A stretch of DNA of 45,392 nucleotides, taken from NCBI GenBank assembly GCA_020650975.1, contig JAIPMN010002634.1:8484-53875 (forward strand), given 5' to 3'. A model generated the notes under the pieces. That model was not told the origin of the DNA and searched no databases. It saw only the letters and a list, made by a program, of their open reading frames with translations. Shown here in pieces: positions 11,733 to 23,661 of the stretch; position 1 is the stretch's first letter; each line of letters opens with the position of its first letter. This DNA comes from Apostichopus californicus (lineage: Eukaryota; Echinodermata; Holothuroidea; Aspidochirotida; Stichopodidae). The translations under genes were made by a program, and so were the position numbers.

Positions 11733-12053
11733 GTAAGTTTGAAGACCGTGAGAAGTCACAATACACACATGTCAAATTGGGCCTTTGTCTGATCGATAGT
11801 TATATGCAGTTGAATGAAGATATAACATAACAGTCAAAGCCCCGCACTATGCATTCCATTATAAACACAAGGTAACCGATCCCTCGCTCTACAATCATTT
11901 CTGGTACTTATAAGTATAAGTAAATGATACACAATCATGACACTGTTTTTGCCAAAAGTTTAGCACATTCTCAGAGATCGAGGGAATGAAACATTCAAAC
12001 CAACACAAAGGTGTCCAGTTCTTTGTTATTGTATTGGTCGAGATGAAAACATG

Positions 12054-12292
12054 GATTTACTTCGCTCCTCGCTTACCTGTCTCCCCACAACCTTAGCACT
12101 CTTGTTCTACCGTGCCTAGAATGAAAGTCTGGTAACCTTTTAACAGTGTGTGCCCTCTATGACATGCCCCTCTGGTCAATGCCCTTCCTTCTCATTCTTC
12201 CATCCAAAGTGCCAGCATCATACTGTGCGTATTTTGTCTCGATTATTTTCTACGGAATTCGTTCGGCACATTGACCAAGGATTCTAGTTTTT
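12054..12292 (+). repeat. repeat family A, copy 1 (near full length)
   Basis: It starts GATTTACTTCGCTCCTCGC and continues through the family hallmark TTACCTGTCTCCCCACAACC, the middle block CTGGTAACCTTTTAACA and the late block CCCTTCCTTCTCATTCT. The similarity extends to about 12292, where TTCTAGTTTTTTC is shared with the copy at 22083. There is no coding potential, no tRNA head and no poly-A tail. Read on the minus strand it contains GGAGACAG|GTAAG, a consensus splice donor. Confidence 0.85.
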
Positions 12293-12999
12293 TCAACCAT
12301 TGGTTTAATGTTGTCATCGCGACCAAGACAATAACAAAGAAAGGGACAGCTTTACAGTAGTTTGAAGTTTTCATTCGTTCGAGTTTCTGCAAATAGTGCA
12401 GAAATTGGCAATTGGCAAAACAGTACATCATCGTGATTGTGTGATTATTTACTGTACACAATAGTAGTGAAAACAGACTTTTACCACCGTCGAGATTGAA
12501 TCCATAAGGGAGCTTAAATAAATGGTCAAGAGCTGGAAAAGTGCAAAGATGTACTGAACTGTACAGTAGTTTGCTCCTCACCTCCTCTCTCCTCCACATT
12601 ACCACATTTCCTGTCTCTTGTTAAAAAAAGTAAACAACGACTCATACTTGATGACTTTTTGGTCGGGTATGTGGGTAAGTTTAGGATTATCACCATTCTA
12701 GTCACCGTGGGCAACTGCAGGAAACGAATTGATTTGACTGACTGACTTTTGTTCGTACAGCACATTGTATAATCCCATCGTTAGTAAGTACTGTATGTTG
12801 TTCTCATTGTAATTTTTGTAGTTCATTTGACATTGATAAGCTTCTGATCCATGTAAACCAGAAGATTGACTGTTCTGTTGAGAAGAAAATCACTTTTCCA
12901 CATGTGTCTAATTGCTTAAAGATGTATAGTGATGTGTTAGGCATACAGTACATACAGTGTATATATTGAAATCGTAGTGAGTTGAAAAATCCAGAACAG

Positions 13000-13101
13000 T
13001 GAAAAACTTCCAGCCTCCACCGGGATTCGAACCCGGGCCTCCCGCTTTATATGCGAACACCCTAACCACTAGGCTATAGACGCTGATAGTATGTCCAGAT
13101 A
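13000..13101 (-). repeat. tRNA-derived SINE, copy 2
   Basis: On the minus strand it has the same leader and tRNA-like head as the copy at 121-275, with the B box GGTTCGAATCC at 13033-13023 and the A box near 13075-13059. The shared stretch is almost identical over about 70 bases. The downstream body is different or missing, so the copy is short or truncated. Confidence 0.7.
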
Positions 13102-15699
13102 TATATATTTATATAGTATTCCATTAATTATTCCAAGATTTATGCAGATTTAAATATCTTTTGCAGTTCTCGGTGATGAGATATACTGTATATGTATGCA
13201 TGTAGTCTTATCGTGATATCTTAATTGTATTTTTAATGCATATGTACATATATATTTAGCATTATACGTATTGAAAAGTAAAGTTAGTGAAGTGTGCAGC
13301 TTTACACTGCAGTGGTGTTGGAACTTGGTCAAAATGTCAACATTTTTCCTCATTGTTTTATTTTTACGATTTCAAGCTAAAAAACATTTAAAACAAAGGA
13401 GAAGAAGGGGGTTCAAACAATGTAACCCCCCCTTATTGGCAAACTAAGAGTTTCGTTCTTCTGATTGTCCATTTACCAATCTGAAGAGAATCTCAAGGTT
13501 TCCTGCTTTAACCTGAAATAATCCTGGAGCCGGCCGTGAATATCACTGAGCAGTACTCCATCTGTTGTTATTGTCGTCATCGTCATCGCTTTGAGAAAAC
13601 TGAAATATGAAATGCGCTAGGGACTGGATGGCAGTCTACGTATTACTACACGCAGCAGATTGTAACAATTTACTTGGTTCCAAACCAGTAAGTTTTGGAA
13701 TTTCAAAGCCAGAGCATCTTCCCCATCTGTATTATAGTTTAGAAATAAAGACATTCATGTTTCTTTCAAAAGTTTGAAGAACTAGAGTACTTACTGTACA
13801 TAAGATGACGTCAGTTTTGGTTTTACGCTGCAGAATAATATTACACTATTTCTTTCATGATTGATAGGCAGAGACTGTAAGTGTGAATCCCATTGCTTAA
13901 GGATTAAAATACTTTTATGGCATTTCGACCTTTAAAATGCCCATGAAATTGCTAGTCAAAAAGTCCCACTGTGGGAGAAATTGCACTCATGTTTTTAAAA
14001 ATCTGCGCTGTTCGCAGTAAAGGAGATTTATTGCCTCTCTGCGTTGCCTTGTTTTTTTTCTTCTGCAAATGGCACAGAAGATCCTCTTCAACACACCAAA
14101 ATTCCTAATTTAGAAGTAAATTTGTGATCAACTTCTTCAGCACATAACACGCTACCATGGCAACGTGTTATCCTTGACAGAGGGAGTGACGCAATGTAGA
14201 TTCCGTGTGCGTCAGCGGCTATCCGTCGTTATGAATCGAGAGAGAGAATCTGGCAACTGACAGGACAATGAGAGCGTAAGAGAGCAAACATTTCATGCCG
14301 AGAGGCTTTAACCAAATATATATCACAGAAAAGTAAAGGCAATTGGAATTATCCTTTGTGAAATGCAAGTTAGGCAGTCATTTTCCGTGGCGAGGTTTTC
14401 TAGAGTTGCCGTCTCGCAAAGACGATATGGGAACGGAAAAACTAATATTACTCTAGTACTGATAGTACTGTAGAAATGGGATGTACAATATTTTGATAAT
14501 ACAATAAAAACAAATACTGACACTTTAATGATATCTTTATCGATGCGTTAATATACTGAGTGAAATATTATCAAAAAATAACAGATTATCAGATTAAGAT
14601 GCCGTATTGATAAATTGGGTCTTTGAGAAATAAAGCATCTTTAAATACAAAACTGGAATTTGTTCCTTTTCCTTGATGAGAATTGAGTCACAACTGTGTA
14701 AATCTACTGAATTGTACGGTACTTGGCAATCACATTTGTTGAGTCCAGCGCTCTATTTGAAATATTTTTCGTCAGAGAGGAAATTGAAATTTAAAACTCA
14801 AAACTTGGAAAATTGCTGGTAGTTACAGATTTTCTTCTGAATGTAAGAGTTCAGTAAAGCTGACATGTAGCTCAATGTCTTCCGAGAATGACAGAATTAC
14901 TAGTACATGCTTTTATATGACGACTGTCGACTAAATATTTCCTGAAACAGTAAAATGAAAATTGACAAACAAACGAAATAATAAAAATGACTAAAACAAC
15001 TATTTTATGGATATCCTGATCTGAAAGGTGAGACCAAAAGAATTAGAAAAAGGGCATTTTGGAGTTTACAGACTACAGGTACATGGTACAAATACTGCTC
15101 ACAATACAGTAAGCAACGTTGATAGTACTGTATAGCACAAAATTTACAGTATACAGTATTTCAGCATATAATTCCATTGTTCATGTCTAATTGATGTTTT
15201 TCACGTATATATGCCCGATTATTTCATTTTCTACCAGTAATAGTAACTCTACTTTTGTACTTGTTACTGCTCTATTTTTTTTTTTTTTTTTCAGACTTGA
15301 ATATATCTAAGTTGGTCTTGTTATGACCTTAGAAGTATTGCACTGTGCATATTTCTTCCAATTGACATTTACACAGTGACGAGATAAGGGTCTTTAGCAA
15401 ACACTCTTTGAGAGCGCTCCGAAGATAATCGTGTAAAAATTGAACCTTCGGTTGATCTGCCCACACAGAAATTCATGCAATTTAGCACACAGGAGTCACT
15501 ATGTTCAATAAAGTCTGTTGTACATAATAAGGAGGGAGGGAATATCAAGTAACATAACCTTTCTAAAAATGGAAGTTATGAAAATATTGCCATATCTCTG
15601 GTTATTCTTCTCTATCAAGAGAGAGAGAGAAAAAAAAATACAAAGACAGAGAGAAAAAACTGTTAACAATCTTTTTATCTAAGCAAACAGAAAGCATGT

Positions 15700-15773
15700 G
15701 TCCACGGTAAAATGTGAAAACTAGAGGGCCTGAAAAAGTGATGTTACAGTCCTAGCAGGACCTTCTTCAAAGG
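15700..15773 (-). repeat. worn Penelope-like terminal fragment
   Basis: Read on the minus strand it contains TTTGAAGAAGGTCCTGCTAG, clearly related to the hammerhead-like cores at 725-755 and 32153-32198 but more degraded. Its 5' side on that strand abuts the tandem repeat at 15774-16099. Confidence 0.4.
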
Positions 15774-16099
15774 CAAACTGAAATGAAAACAGATTAGGGA
15801 CTGGTACATTTAAACTGCTGTACAATAGGTAGATGGGCATCTGAGTTTAAAAGCACGTTCATATGTCCATCCATCTAGTTTAAACGTGTCTGTAGTCTAC
15901 TGGCATGGAAGGTACAGTAGACTAACCGTCTCAGCAAACTGAAATGCAAACAGATTAGGGACTGGTACTGTACATTTAAACTGCTGTAACAATAGGTAGA
16001 TGGGCATCTTGAGTTTAAATGCATGTCCATATGTCCATCCATCATTATTCGTGTCAGTAATCTACTGGCATGGAAGGTACAGTAGCCTAACCGCCTCAG
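15774..16099 (+). repeat. two-unit tandem repeat (161 and 165 bp)
   Basis: Unit 1 is 15774-15934 and unit 2 is 15935-16099. Both start CAAACTGAAATG and end with ACCGTCTCAG or ACCGCCTCAG, and share ACAGATTAGGGACTGGTAC and CTACTGGCATGGAAGGTACA. They abut head to tail and differ at scattered sites with small indels, as expected of an old unequal-exchange duplication. Confidence 0.9.
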
Positions 16100-17237
16100 C
16101 AGTTACTTGCCATCAGAACTAAAAAATGTTATTCTTTTCACCAACATGTCAAATAATCGTGAAATTTGGATTAGATCAAATTGTTTTTGATCTAACAAAT
16201 GTCTATAGGTTATAGCAACGGATTATTTGAAATAAAGAATAGACTTTTTCGTAGTGACAACACACGAGTTGGTACATTCATCCTACAGTATGACAGTATT
16301 AAACAACAAAACACTTTGTAGACAACACGTTCTTATAATTCTGAGACCATAGGCTCTAATGTGTCTGTCAGTACAGTTGGGTAAGCAGTTGTTACGATCG
16401 GTCACGAGTGAACAAGAAAAAATCCAGCTTGTGCCGTACAGTATCTCTAGCAGATGGAATAACATTGTATAAATGACACATGTATATATGTAAATACTGT
16501 AGCCGTTGCATTGGCCTACAAATACAGCTAATTCTGGGTACAGAATATGCTAATTTTTTACAGTTCACTTACCAATAATAGTACTTCAGTGCTCTAATTT
16601 TATCAAACGCAAAGCTTTTCGTAAGTGTGATGTCACACAGGACTGCCTGAGCACTATTTTTTCAACATTGTATCCTCTAACATAGGAGAAATCAGCCACT
16701 TCAAATTCGACTTGCAAATCAGTGCCAAGCCTCTCGACTGTCTTTGTCCATTATACAGTTTTACAAATTAGGCTTGAATAAGTACTGACCATTTTCATGG
16801 TTGCTGGCTTGATTTGGAATTTATTGACCAAACCGATTGCTCTGTTATGCAACTTAGCATGTATACAATATGTACTGTATGGAGTATATTGTGTATTGTA
16901 AAGGAAATCAGCCAGACTATATTGTTGTACATAACAAAGATTTCCATGGAATATTCATATTAATACATTGACATTTTTCAAACTTAGAAAATGGTATTGT
17001 ACAGTAGTTTAATTTTTTTGTTGAAATCATAAAAAGTAAGAAATTATCTTTAGATATATCAATTGCAAAAAATTAGGAATTTTCCAAACTGTGTCATATA
17101 TGTGGTGATGACTGCAGCACTGTACTGGCTGGCCGTTGTGGATCGTAAACTAATGTGTGGATTTGATAGATTGTATCGATTATATTTCCAGTCAGTTGGC
17201 TGAATGTCAAAAGTCACGGTCAAAGGTCAACATGCAA

Positions 17238-17385
17238 GATTTACCTCACTCCTCGCTTACCTGTCTCCTCACAACCTTAGCACCCGTTCTACAGTGCCTA
17301 TAATGTCCTGGTAATCTATGACCGGCACCTCTGTCATTGCCCTTCCTTCTCATTCTACCATCCTACTGTAAGTGCCTGCACGCAT
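17238..17385 (+). repeat. repeat family A, copy 2
   Basis: It has the hallmark block GCTTACCTGTCTCCTCACAA and the late block CCCTTCCTTCTCATTCTACC, with a deletion of about 25 bases in the middle compared with the copies at 12054 and 22083. Same orientation. Confidence 0.8.
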
Positions 17386-17907
17386 TTTCTTCGATCGGAA
17401 TATTCCCTTTGGATTACAGTACTAGTTAAAAATATTGTATTCTCTTTAATTTCTCTTAAATACTTATGGGTATTTTGTTAAATAATATTCTCAAGTAATT
17501 TCTATACCATATGCTTTTCATTTCTAGGTCAGATGGATATACATAGTGTGGAATAAAACCTGTAGTCTTAAGAAAGTTTACATTCGTTTTACAGACAGAG
17601 TTTGCCCAGTAATTCTCAAGTTAGTTTAAGATTTCAACTTCGTTTGAAGATTATACCATAAAAACATTAAAACTGGTCTGGTTGAGGTTCATTGTTAAAG
17701 TTGTTTTTACATGAAATGTTGGCACATATTCCCCTTGATTACTCATGTACAGTATAGTGATGAAAATATGTGTTCATTTTAGATTTTAAACCTGGAAAAC
17801 TCAAAAGTAGTGCTAAGAAAATACTTTCAGAAACATTTATTCTTGTATAAGATCACACCAAATACTAATGAGATTCTAGTGGTTAAAAAAACACATCATG
17901 TATGCAG

Positions 17908-18075
17908 AATTTATTTCACTCCTCCCTTACCAGTCTCCTCACAACCTCAGCACTTTCATTATACTGTGTCTAAAGTGAACTGGTGATCTATTAACACTGT
18001 GCAGTGTGCACCCTCCATGACCAAACCCCGCCCGTCAATGACCTCTCCTCTCATTCTACCACCCAGAATGTTTAG
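17908..18075 (+). repeat. repeat family A, copy 3 (diverged)
   Basis: The same block order is recognisable (CACTCCTCCCTTACC, TCTCCTCACAACCTC, GAACTGGTGATCTATTAACA, CTCATTCTACCACCC) with more substitutions than other copies. It is 0.5 kb downstream of copy 2 and in the same orientation. Confidence 0.7.
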
Positions 18076-19083
18076 AGCGCTTCGTGTTCGGTCAGCTCGA
18101 ATCTTACCAAACTGCGGTAATAAGGACCTCTTTCGGTCCTTACTGTAGAGGCAGATCTTTGGTCTCACTATCGTGTATAGCCGGATAAGCATCCTTTTGA
18201 ATCTGGAGGGTTTTTGGGTGGATTCTGGGCTCTGTCCTTTTCTCCTGTTCTTAATGGGTTTTTTCCAAACCTGGTATGCCTTGGAATAACATATGCTAAT
18301 CGGTCTTCAGAATTGTAGATTTGGAATGGAAAAAAAGTGTGTGGGAGCAAGAACTGGGTTAGTGAGAGTGTACAGGTCACAGTTACCAATTATTGTAGGC
18401 TACTTTGTGTCAGACTTATGGTACAGTAGGTGGATCAGGATGCATGATCAAGGTATCTTCCTAGGAAAGTCACCCAAAATAGCGACTGGGCATGAAAACG
18501 AAATGATTTATAAACTGACCCACTCGTAACCCCAGTCTGCTTGCATCGAGACCCTGTGATCATGTTGATCAAGGTGTTGAGGCAAGGACGTAAGTAACCA
18601 AACCAGAATTTTGTTTGGATGCTTGAACATTGTAAGTATTGTCCAACATGGTTGCATTGTGTAATAAGCTGGTAGCCTTGTACTGTACTCAATGTACATG
18701 TAAAAAATATCTGTAGGCGCAAACTATATGCAAAGTACTGTACAAAACCCAACTGTGTCTAAATTATGTGGCAAATAAGCCTGCAAGGACTAAAGTAAGA
18801 ATGTTGTCAGTTTTCATTAACTACAAATCTGTAAATTACTGCTTGCGCTTTAGAGTGTCTTTTATAAGTTTTGTAAATGATCACCGTTAGAAGACGAGAC
18901 AAAATGTTGTAAATGAAGATATAACCTTAGTTTTAGAAAAAAAGAAGAAGTTCAACGAGAAATTTAGATCAGTTGCTGAGATGTATACATGTAATTATTG
19001 TTCAATTCAAAGATTTACAAGATTATTTCCTCATTTTCCAATTTGAAAGAGTTCAAAAGAAAACCTCTTTCCTCTCCTGTTAG

Positions 19084-19130
19084 TGGATGATGAAGGACAC
19101 ACTCCTCTCTTATCACGAGATGATGCTGAA
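19084..19130 (+). CDS. candidate exon 3 of the NPDC1-like gene
   Basis: A very good acceptor (CCTCTTTCCTCTCCTGTTAG, ending 19083) is followed by a frame that continues from exon 2 in phase 1. The joined codons read V-DDEGHTPLLSRDDAE. A possible donor (GAA|GTAATG) lies at 19131. If that is not used, the frame reads two more codons and stops at a TGA at 19137-19139, giving a short secreted product of roughly 95 residues with exons 1 and 2. The stretch is acidic with a D/E-rich dileucine-like pattern. I see no specific match to the part of NPDC1 after the cysteine module. The short length makes chance possible. The splice signal and the matching phase are what support it. Confidence 0.35.
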
Positions 19131-21310
19131 GTAATGTGATTTAGAGACATCTAAATCGAAAAAGAGCTTCAAGTGCTACTTGAGGTGGGTGGGTGGATCT
19201 TTAGTAGATAAATTCTGAATCTGCACAACTTGTCTAAGATCTGGTGAAAGCTTTTGGAATTAATCTACTGTAGTTATATCAGGAGGTAATAAAAAAGAGA
19301 GTTGTTATTACTAGTTCAAGGGGATGTACCTAAGAACTCTTCTATTTGTTAGGCTGGTGGTTGTATGATCTACTGTGACTTGAGTTCATGACTGATGCGT
19401 GTGAGTAATCTGCTTGTGAAAACATAAGAAGGAAATGAAATGTGAAATCTGCTGGTCTGCAGCTACTGTAGTAGATTAAGGCATCGAAGACTCGCCCCAA
19501 ACCGCGTGCGGCCATCCGAAAAAGTGAACTTTCTGTTGCTTGCAAGTGACATTTTGTTTGTGTCGCTACAAAATGTAGACAGTAATGAAACGTGATACCT
19601 TGTTATCTTTAGCTGGACCTGAGATGTCCATCGCTGTATCGTTTATACACTGTGCTGTGGGTATTGATCGCAGCTGTATGTACTGACTGTACACTAGTGT
19701 CTAATTACCGATGGTAGCAAGCTGTGTGTGTGTATTTTCTGGATCGATGGTGGTGTCTAACACTTCTGTTACACCTCATTCGAAACTAGGTCAGATAACC
19801 AGCATTAGAAGTTTCTTTGTGCGTGAGCCTTCAATGCCTTTAAAGACATCTACAGTAATTTTACTCTGCAATGTCACAAAGAGGCACTGCAGGCCGGCGT
19901 AGATAATCCCTATTGTTTGATGTCGATTCGTCCTAACAGAGCAGGATTTTGTAGTTGCTGCAGCTTATCTTTACAACACAGTGACTTCAGTTTAGCGCCC
20001 TCACTTCTGGAGCACCAGCCACTAGCACTTCCTCCCTAATCCCCAATTCAGTGATATGTTTTGGGAAATTCTCGTTTTGAAAAATCTAGGATGATGCCAT
20101 AGGTTGGATCAATTTCTCAAAAAACTCTGACATACTGTAGGTGGGTTTGGTAAACTTGAAAAACAAACTCCAAAACAAAAGATAATTGTGTAGTTAACGC
20201 ATCACTCAGTTTGAATTACAAGGTTAATTCCATCCTACCATAGAGCTGTTCATCACAGCGTAAATGCAACAGGCAGTTAAATGGTAGTACTGTACTTTGA
20301 AACGCTTGCTGAAGGAAACAGTAATGCCAGCTTGCCCTCTTACTGTAAGTTACTGTATTAAAGTGAAGGTGTTGTCGTCAAGCATTTAAACAAAGTAGTT
20401 TGCTTTGATAAATATGTATGACATGCCTTTCAGAATGCCGTTACAATACAGTATATTGCATGAAGGGAGACAAATTGACTTTGAGTTGAAAGTGACAGAA
20501 TATTCAGTGAAATCTGATGGTAAAATAATGTAACAGTAACAAAGTAATGAATCTCCTACTAGGGAACGAAAGGGACAAGCATTAATTAGTGCAGAGAATA
20601 TTACAACAACAAATACATGCATGTCATATCTTGGTACCCAATAAAGGGAAATTACCGTTGCTTGTTGATATCTAAATTTAAAATGTTAATGAATGCATAT
20701 ATATATATACATGTCACTCAAGGACGGCTCTGAGTTGATCCATGATGCAAACTGTTCCTATTTTGCAATCCTTTCATTGCAAGCAGAAATAGATGGAGGA
20801 AAAACAAGAGACTGAATCCCACACCTTTGAGCTTGTGTTGAAAATATTATTCAATGATTAATTATTAGACCTTTACAGATCTGGTCGGCAGACCTAGAAA
20901 TTTGAATGGTAGATCTAGAAAAAGAGAAAACGGGCAGTGCCCCCCTGAAGTGAGGGCGCAGTTCTGAAATGTTCCAGTTTCATATGTTGTTCAGTTAGTT
21001 ATAAATTTAGTATGCCTGTTATACTATAGTATACTTTACTTTACCCTGTAAGCTCTTGTCAGCTCTTGTCAGTGATTTATAATGAAACGCAACATCAGAC
21101 TTTCACGTTTCAGATTTCAATCGATTCTAATTGGTGCAGTAACGTTTTTAAGTCTTCTTTGATGGCTATATTGTAGAGCTCATTGTGTTTCAAAGCCATT
21201 ACTGTTTATACACTACCCACATGCAATAGTTACATGCACCCAATCGTATCAGCTGTGTTCTACTCTATGGCGATGATGTAAACAGGAAATGACATCATCT
21301 ATGTCATTGT

Positions 21311-21482
21311 GATCTCGTGGATCACAGAGATCCACCAAGTTCTTTTTGCACTTGTTATTTTGATCTCGCAATCAGGATCTGATCCCCCACAAAAGGAAGA
21401 GTAAGATCTCCTTGTCAGATCCTGATCGAAGAGCTCGAAGTTGATCCCGAGCAGATGATCAGATCCCCTGCTTGGGATCTAT
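21311..21482. other. cluster of three GATC-tipped hairpins
   Basis: Three inverted repeats follow one another. First, GTGGATC (21317-21323) pairs with GATCCAC (21329-21335), loop 5. Second, ATCAGGATCTGA (21371-21382) pairs perfectly with TCAGATCCTGAT (21415-21426), loop 32. Third, GATCCCGAGCAG (21443-21454) pairs with CTGCTTGGGATC (21468-21479), one G-T mismatch, loop 13. About a dozen GATC tetramers fall within 175 bases. No family is recognised. Confidence 0.75.
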
Positions 21483-22082
21483 TGCGAAGGCACTGTCAAG
21501 TGTTGTGGAAGGGATGTTATTATCTTTAGCACATTCATTGTGTGCAGTGAATACAAACTAAGTATATAATGTTAGACGCATGTTTCTTCATCTCTCCATC
21601 ATACATAAACTGTAGTTCTGTTGTTTATGGTAGAATGCGTCATTACTATGGAAGCTCTCTTCTCAAACTCCCTCCCAGGGTTGAAATTTGACCAACTAAT
21701 TACAGAGTACTCTCCAACGTCTCATTAATTTTCAATGATGTCGTCATGACATTGAGGAGCAAATTGTACATTGACCTGTCACAACCTTGTTATATCAAAT
21801 TGAAAATGAAGTTTAACAAGGTCAAACAGGACTAATGAGGGGTATATATATGTCACAATTACACAAGAGGCTAATAGACTATCACACTGGGAATTGATGA
21901 GGTCAGTGCCAGCTATTCATACATCACAAAAGAAAATAATAGATTTTAAGTTTAGTGAGTCACATACAGTAAAATGTTAAAAGGTGTCCAATGATAATAT
22001 ATTATATATACACCATGCTGCTACGCTCATACCTGCCCTCCTGCTCTGCCATATAACTATACGACCATGTACATACTAGCAT

Positions 22083-22312
22083 AATTTACTTCGCTCCTCG
22101 CTTACCTGTCTCCCCACAACCTTATCACCCTCGTTCTACCATGCCTAGAATGAACTGGTGACTTTTTAACACTGTGCGCCCTCTATGACCGTCTCCCCCG
22201 GTCAATGCCCTTCCTTCTCATTCTACCATCCAAGGTGCCAGCATCGTGCATTTTGTTGTTTAGATCTCACAATTTCATATGGAATTGGAACCTTGGATCT
22301 TAGTTTTTTCCA
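22083..22312 (+). repeat. repeat family A, copy 4 (near full length)
   Basis: Well conserved: TTTACTTCGCTCCTCGCTTA, then CTGTCTCCCCACAACC, GAACTGGTGACTTTTTAACA and GTCAATGCCCTTCCTTCTC. It extends past GTGCCAGCATCGTG to a TTAGTTTTTTCC end shared with the copy at 12054. Confidence 0.85.
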
Positions 22313-23068
22313 TTTTGTGGATACAAAAACCATGTCATTAGGTTTTTGTTAATTACTAGGATTTTTGTCTGAAAGGTTTCTTTAATACTTTTTTTAATCA
22401 GCAGCCTATTCCCCTTTGTTGTCAATTCCAGCATATATATTCAGAGTAGCCACAGTTAAATATGATATTCTCATCTTTGTACAGTATAAAGAACAGTAAC
22501 AATGACATGTGACATCTGTGGATTTCTTTGACACACAGGTTTTCATCCCTCAACATTGTTTCACAAATCAGCTGACTATATTCTCTGCGCAGTCGATTAA
22601 AGAGATTTCTGTCAAAATAAGACTGAGCAGTTTTGCAGGGTTTTAAGACATAAATTTCTCACTCTTTTTCACCATCTATTAGATGAAACACCATCCTTCC
22701 AAAAGCGCAGGAATTCTGGTGTCAGTTATACATTTCCCATGTTCCTCAAATCCATTAGGTTAATTTATCACAGTAAAAGCTGATGATGTAAACATTCCTA
22801 GCGAGGTGACATTCAACCGCATCTGTGTCTGCTTCAGTGTGAGGTTAAGATGGGTGATTAAGTGGTACACAGTGTCCTTCTCGATCGTCATGCGTTACTT
22901 AAATGATATTTAATCATGTTCTAATGATCGAATGCAAGGAAATACAGATCAACACATTTTTTGGAAGCTCTTGATATCAGAAAAAAGCTGAATTTTGCTT
23001 GAATTTCCTTACTTGCTACTGAACTTTCAGGGACCTGTGTATTTGATCAAAAATGGATGTGATCTGGA

Positions 23069-23265
23069 GATTTATTCGCTCCTTGCTTACCTGTCTCCTC
23101 ACAACCTTAGCACCTCGTTCTACCGTGCCTACAGAGTCCTGGTAAAATAATAACACTGTATATTGTAAATACAATAACACTATATACATTGTAAATACAA
23201 TAACACTGTAATAACATTTACACAGTATGCTACACATCCTCCCTCTGTCTCCGCGCCACCTCTCG
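23069..23265 (+). repeat. repeat family A, copy 5, with internal tandem expansion
   Basis: The first 75 bases match the family (GCTTACCTGTCTCCTCACAA, TTCTACCGTGCCTA, TCCTGGTAA). From about 23149 to 23225 a 24-27-base unit (AATAACACT...TTGTAAATAC) is repeated two to three times. The family pattern then resumes weakly (CATCCTCCCTCTGTCTCC). Confidence 0.7.
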
Positions 23266-23661
23266 TAAAGAAACGGATAATAGGGATCACCACCGACTGA
23301 GGTCTGAATAGCTAACTCAGTTAATTGGTAGTGCAATTGTGGAACCAGTGATTCTGATGTCACTGAATCAAAATCCTTTTTTTGTTAGCCCAAACTTCCT
23401 CTAATCTCATTTCAAATTGTTTACAATAACTGTCATCTAAGACTACTGTACTGTAAGGCTGTACTCTACTATACTGTACTATAAGTTACAACTTCTCTAA
23501 GAGCGTATTTGAACATGCTACGTTCTATGCAGTACCCTGCTGAAAATTGATTAAAACAGGGATACATTTGAAAAGTTCAATAAAATAATAATTAACTGCA
23601 GAACATTTCAATTGTAGCAAATAACTGCTAAATATTTGGAAGTAATATTTAGCAATATTTA

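Larger units (their letters stand above)
11733..19083 (+). other. intron 2 region of the NPDC1-like gene
   Basis: It runs from the exon 2 donor to the acceptor of the candidate exon 3. It holds three copies of repeat family A (12054, 17238, 17908), a tRNA-derived SINE (13000-13101), a CRE octamer (13806-13813), an X-box-like CTACCATGGCAAC near 14151-14163, a worn Penelope-like piece (15700-15773), a two-unit tandem repeat (15774-16099) and several simple tracts. A weak acceptor at about 14078 (CTTCTGCAAATGGCACAG) could start a short phase-1 exon, but support is poor. Confidence 0.45.

Noticed and set aside
12243-12605. 120-codon minus-strand open frame
   Set aside because: No domain, no splice context, partly over the end of a family A copy, and irregular composition. 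Frames of this size are expected by chance in AT-rich DNA of this length.
14079-14120. Acceptor-like CTTCTGCAAATGGCACAG with a short phase-1 frame (DPLQHTKIPNLE)
   Set aside because: The acceptor tract is interrupted, the donor (GAAGTAAAT) is weak, and nothing in the 13 codons resembles the family.
15270-15330. Long T-run plus CAG looking like a splice acceptor, followed by a short frame
   Set aside because: In phase 1 the frame reaches a stop after ten codons with no donor or conservation cue. Simple T-tracts are common here.
23016-23363. 115-codon minus-strand open frame
   Set aside because: It overlaps a family A copy and its internal tandem expansion. No domain.
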